A stretch of 64,000 nucleotides of DNA from Bradyrhizobium icense (GTDB taxonomy: Bacteria > Pseudomonadota > Alphaproteobacteria > Rhizobiales > Xanthobacteraceae): contig NZ_CP016428.1 in NCBI RefSeq assembly GCF_001693385.1, forward strand, positions 2,976,001 to 3,040,000, written 5' to 3'. The notes under the pieces were generated by a model that saw only the letters and a list, made by a program, of their open reading frames with translations, did not search any database and was not told the origin of the DNA. Positions 61,935 to 64,000 of the stretch are shown one piece after another. The position numbers and the translations under genes were made by a program. The first letter of the stretch is position 1; every line of letters begins with the position of its first letter.

Positions 61935-64000
61935 CGGCCCAGGACCATGCGCTGTGCAGCCACTGCCTGTTACCCATCGGGCGGCGGGCGATGCGACGCA
62001 CGGTGAACGGTGAGGCTTGCGCGTTCTGCTGCTACGGCTGCTGTATCGCCTACCAGGTCAAGCACGGCAAAACTGAGGAATGGGAGGCCGCTTGGCTGCT
62101 GATTCGGCTCGGTGTCGGCGGCTTTCTCTCCATGAATATCATGCTGTTCAGCCTGCTCCTGTACAGTGACGCCTTCAGCGGCGCGGATGCCGAGATGCTT
62201 CCCTGGATTCATCTTCTGCTCTGGCTGTTCGCAACACCCGCGGTGATCATTCTCGGCGGACCGTTTCTGCGCGAGGCGTGGCTCCACGGCATGGAGGGGC
62301 GCCTGACCTCCTCGGCACTCATCGTGCTCGGCGTCGGCTCCGCCTACCTTTATTCAGCTTTTGCCACCATCGAGGGCAGCCCGCACGTTTACTTCGATAC
62401 GGCCACCATGGTGCTGATGCTGTTCACCGCGGGCTACTATCTCGACGCCGCCGGGCGTGCACGGGCGGCGCGTGACCTGCAGCCGCTCTTGGCCGCGGAA
62501 AGTGAGTGGGCCACCGTCGTCATTGGCGACGGAGAGTACCGCCGGCCGGTGCGCGAGGTTGACGCAGGTGTGCTGGTTCGAGTTCGGCCAGGCGAACGCA
62601 TTCCCGTCGACGGCGTGATCATGGAGGGCGAATCGCACAACGACGAGGCCCTGATCACAGGCGAAAGCCGGCAGATCGCCAAGGGCGTCGGGTCGCATGT
62701 GATCGCCGGCAGCATCAATCTTGACGGGCCCCTCCTGATCCAAAGCAGCGGCGTGGCAAACGCGACCCGCTGGGCGCAGATTTGTCGATCGGTACGGGAT
62801 GCATTGATCCGCCGCAGCCCGAGCCAGCGTCTCGCCGACAACATTGTAGGCTTCTTCGTGCCGATTATTCTCGTGCTGGGCATTGGAGCGTCGGTTTACT
62901 GGGCGCGGCACTTGCCATTCGACCGCGCGCTATTGATCGGCCTTGCGGTACTGGTGGTGGCCTGTCCCTGCGCGGTCGGGCTGGCGGCACCGATGGCCAC
63001 CTCGCTAGGCATCGGACGGCTGGCCCGACACGGCTGCCTGGTGCGCGACCCGGCCGCGCTTGAGGCGCTGGCGCGCATCGGGCTGATCGCCTTTGACAAG
63101 ACCGGCACGCTCACCTCGGGTCAGGCGCGCGTTGTCGCTATCGACAGCGATGGAACCAGCGCCGATGTGGTGCTCGCGCATGCCGCCGGACTGGAGCGTC
63201 ATTCCGAGCACGGCTTGGGCCGCGCCATAGCTGCAGCGGCAGCTGCGCGCGGGCTCGAGCCAGTCGCCATCCACGACGTTCGAGTCGTGCCGGGGCGTGG
63301 CATCCGTGGCAAGTCGGACGGTCGGATCGTAGCGGCAGGCAGCGCCGCATTGATGCGCGAGTTGGGTTGGTCGCTGACGCCAAATCTGGTTGATTACGGG
63401 AGGCGGCGCGAAGCGAGCAGCCATTCCGTGATCTATGTCGGCTGGGGCGAGCGGGCATATGCTGTGCTCTCACTTGACGATACGCCGCTGCCAGAGGCGC
63501 GCTCGACCGTCGAAGCGCTGCGCCGCCGTGGGGTGCGCGTGACGCTGTTGACCGGCGATCTTCCGGCAGCCGCAGTGCGGATTGCCGCTGCGGTCGGAAT
63601 TGAGAGCGGCGATATCGAAGCGGGCCTCACACCCGAGGCCAAACGTGCGGCGCTGGGACGCCGCCGGCATGACCATGGCATGGTAGCGATGGTCGGCGAC
63701 GGCCTCAATGACGCGCCGGTGTTGGCCGGAGCCGATGTCGGGATCGCTGTCGGTTCGGCGACGGACCTCGCTCGCGAGGCCGCAGCGGTCGTGCTCCCAT
63801 CTGGGGGGCTACGGACGCTGCCGTGGGTGATCGACGTCGCTCGCGCAGTTCGCGCGACCATTCTCACCAACCTGGCGTGGGCGTTCGGTTATAATCTCAT
63901 CGCCATTGGGCTGGCGATGGTCGGAGTCCTCCAGCCAGTGCTGGCGGCGGCAGTGATGGCCGGCTCAAGTATCATCGTCGTCCTGAATTCGCTGCGGCTG
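61931..64000 (+). CDS. Copper-translocating P-type ATPase (CcoI/FixI-type), truncated by window end
   Basis: At least 690 residues; no stop before the window edge. The N-terminus has two Cys pairs (Cys9/Cys12; Cys30/Cys33, plus CCYGCC), a soft-metal-binding domain typical of CcoI. It then has the CPC metal channel (Cys345-Pro-Cys347), phosphorylation Asp389 in DKTGTLT, the dephosphorylation motif GES, and the hinge GDGLNDAP. CcoI exports Cu(I) to the periplasm for the cbb3 CuB site. It starts at ATG 61931 inside the previous stop. The missing C-terminus should be short. Confidence 0.93.
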   Translation, partial: MTAQDHALCSHCLLPIGRRAMRRTVNGEACAFCCYGCCIAYQVKHGKTEEWEAAWLLIRLGVGGFLSMNIMLFSLLLYSDAFSGADAEMLPWIHLLLWLFATPAVIILGGPFLREAWLHGMEGRLTSSALIVLGVGSAYLYSAFATIEGSPHVYFDTATMVLMLFTAGYYLDAAGRARAARDLQPLLAAESEWATVVIGDGEYRRPVREVDAGVLVRVRPGERIPVDGVIMEGESHNDEALITGESRQIAKGVGSHVIAGSINLDGPLLIQSSGVANATRWAQICRSVRDALIRRSPSQRLADNIVGFFVPIILVLGIGASVYWARHLPFDRALLIGLAVLVVACPCAVGLAAPMATSLGIGRLARHGCLVRDPAALEALARIGLIAFDKTGTLTSGQARVVAIDSDGTSADVVLAHAAGLERHSEHGLGRAIAAAAAARGLEPVAIHDVRVVPGRGIRGKSDGRIVAAGSAALMRELGWSLTPNLVDYGRRREASSHSVIYVGWGERAYAVLSLDDTPLPEARSTVEALRRRGVRVTLLTGDLPAAAVRIAAAVGIESGDIEAGLTPEAKRAALGRRRHDHGMVAMVGDGLNDAPVLAGADVGIAVGSATDLAREAAAVVLPSGGLRTLPWVIDVARAVRATILTNLAWAFGYNLIAIGLAMVGVLQPVLAAAVMAGSSIIVVLNSLRL

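Noticed and set aside
1..64000. tRNA, rRNA, CRISPR array or intact transposase/integrase
   Set aside because: None seen. The dispersed repeats are long, few and degenerate, unlike CRISPR; no transposase, integrase or IS terminal repeats were recognised.

Overview
The window looks like chromosomal DNA of a high-GC alphaproteobacterium, most likely Bradyrhizobium or a close relative in the Nitrobacteraceae. The basis is gene content and style: a DctB/DctD-type C4-dicarboxylate two-component pair, a class I PHA synthase, an ALAS-type HemA, a cbb3-type oxidase with a FixI-type copper ATPase, and many ABC-linked amine and amino-acid catabolic operons. This is inference; no rRNA or marker gene is present. 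No complete mobile-element gene, tRNA, rRNA or CRISPR array was seen.

Layout. (1) 0-5.1 kb: DctB/DctD-like kinase and sigma54 activator, then PHA synthase. (2) 5.4-5.8 kb: a repeat carrying a decayed copy of the 5' end of dusA (copy A). (3) 6.0-31.2 kb: a large amino-acid/amine catabolic region with an Lrp regulator, an oligopeptide-type ABC transporter, a class III aminotransferase, three paralogous double-domain GNAT acetyltransferases, three FAD amine/amino-acid oxidases (one frameshifted), two aldehyde dehydrogenases, a D-malate/tartrate-type dehydrogenase, a GhrA-like reductase, an ArgE-like deacylase, alanine dehydrogenase and a D-threonine-aldolase-like PLP enzyme. It ends flush against a partial repeat (copy B). 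(4) 31.3-38.5 kb: a LysR regulator and a polyamine-type ABC operon with an embedded HAD/FAD-oxidoreductase pair, followed by repeat copy C at 38.74 kb. (5) 39-52 kb: an isoquinoline 1-oxidoreductase-type molybdenum hydroxylase (small and large subunits plus dihaem cytochrome c) with an AraC regulator. An exported alpha/beta hydrolase, an AKR/VOC/ABM-monooxygenase operon and two convergent winged-helix/NB-ARC regulators follow; one regulator is truncated. (6) 52.3 kb: repeat copy D. (7) 52.7-64 kb: a microaerobic respiration cluster of hemA, an SCO copper chaperone, an exported cupredoxin-like protein, a Tat phosphoesterase, a small cytochrome c, a variant cbb3 oxidase, a TauE/SafE-family membrane protein and a copper P-type ATPase cut by the window edge.

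How it fits together. The catabolic blocks share a logic: import an amine or amino acid, remove the nitrogen by oxidase or transaminase, oxidise the aldehyde, and recycle alanine and hydroxy/keto acids. The last block supplies haem (HemA), copper (SCO, P-type ATPase) and the oxidase itself.

The most unusual signals are two. First, the dispersed repeats fall at block boundaries and carry a decayed dusA 5' end. The 5' end of dusA is a known integration target of a tyrosine-integrase family, so they look like fossil attachment junctions of successive genomic islands. Second, the cbb3 locus has no ordinary CcoP. Its CcoO is fused to two extra haem-c domains, and a separate 69-residue protein resembles the CcoP membrane anchor.
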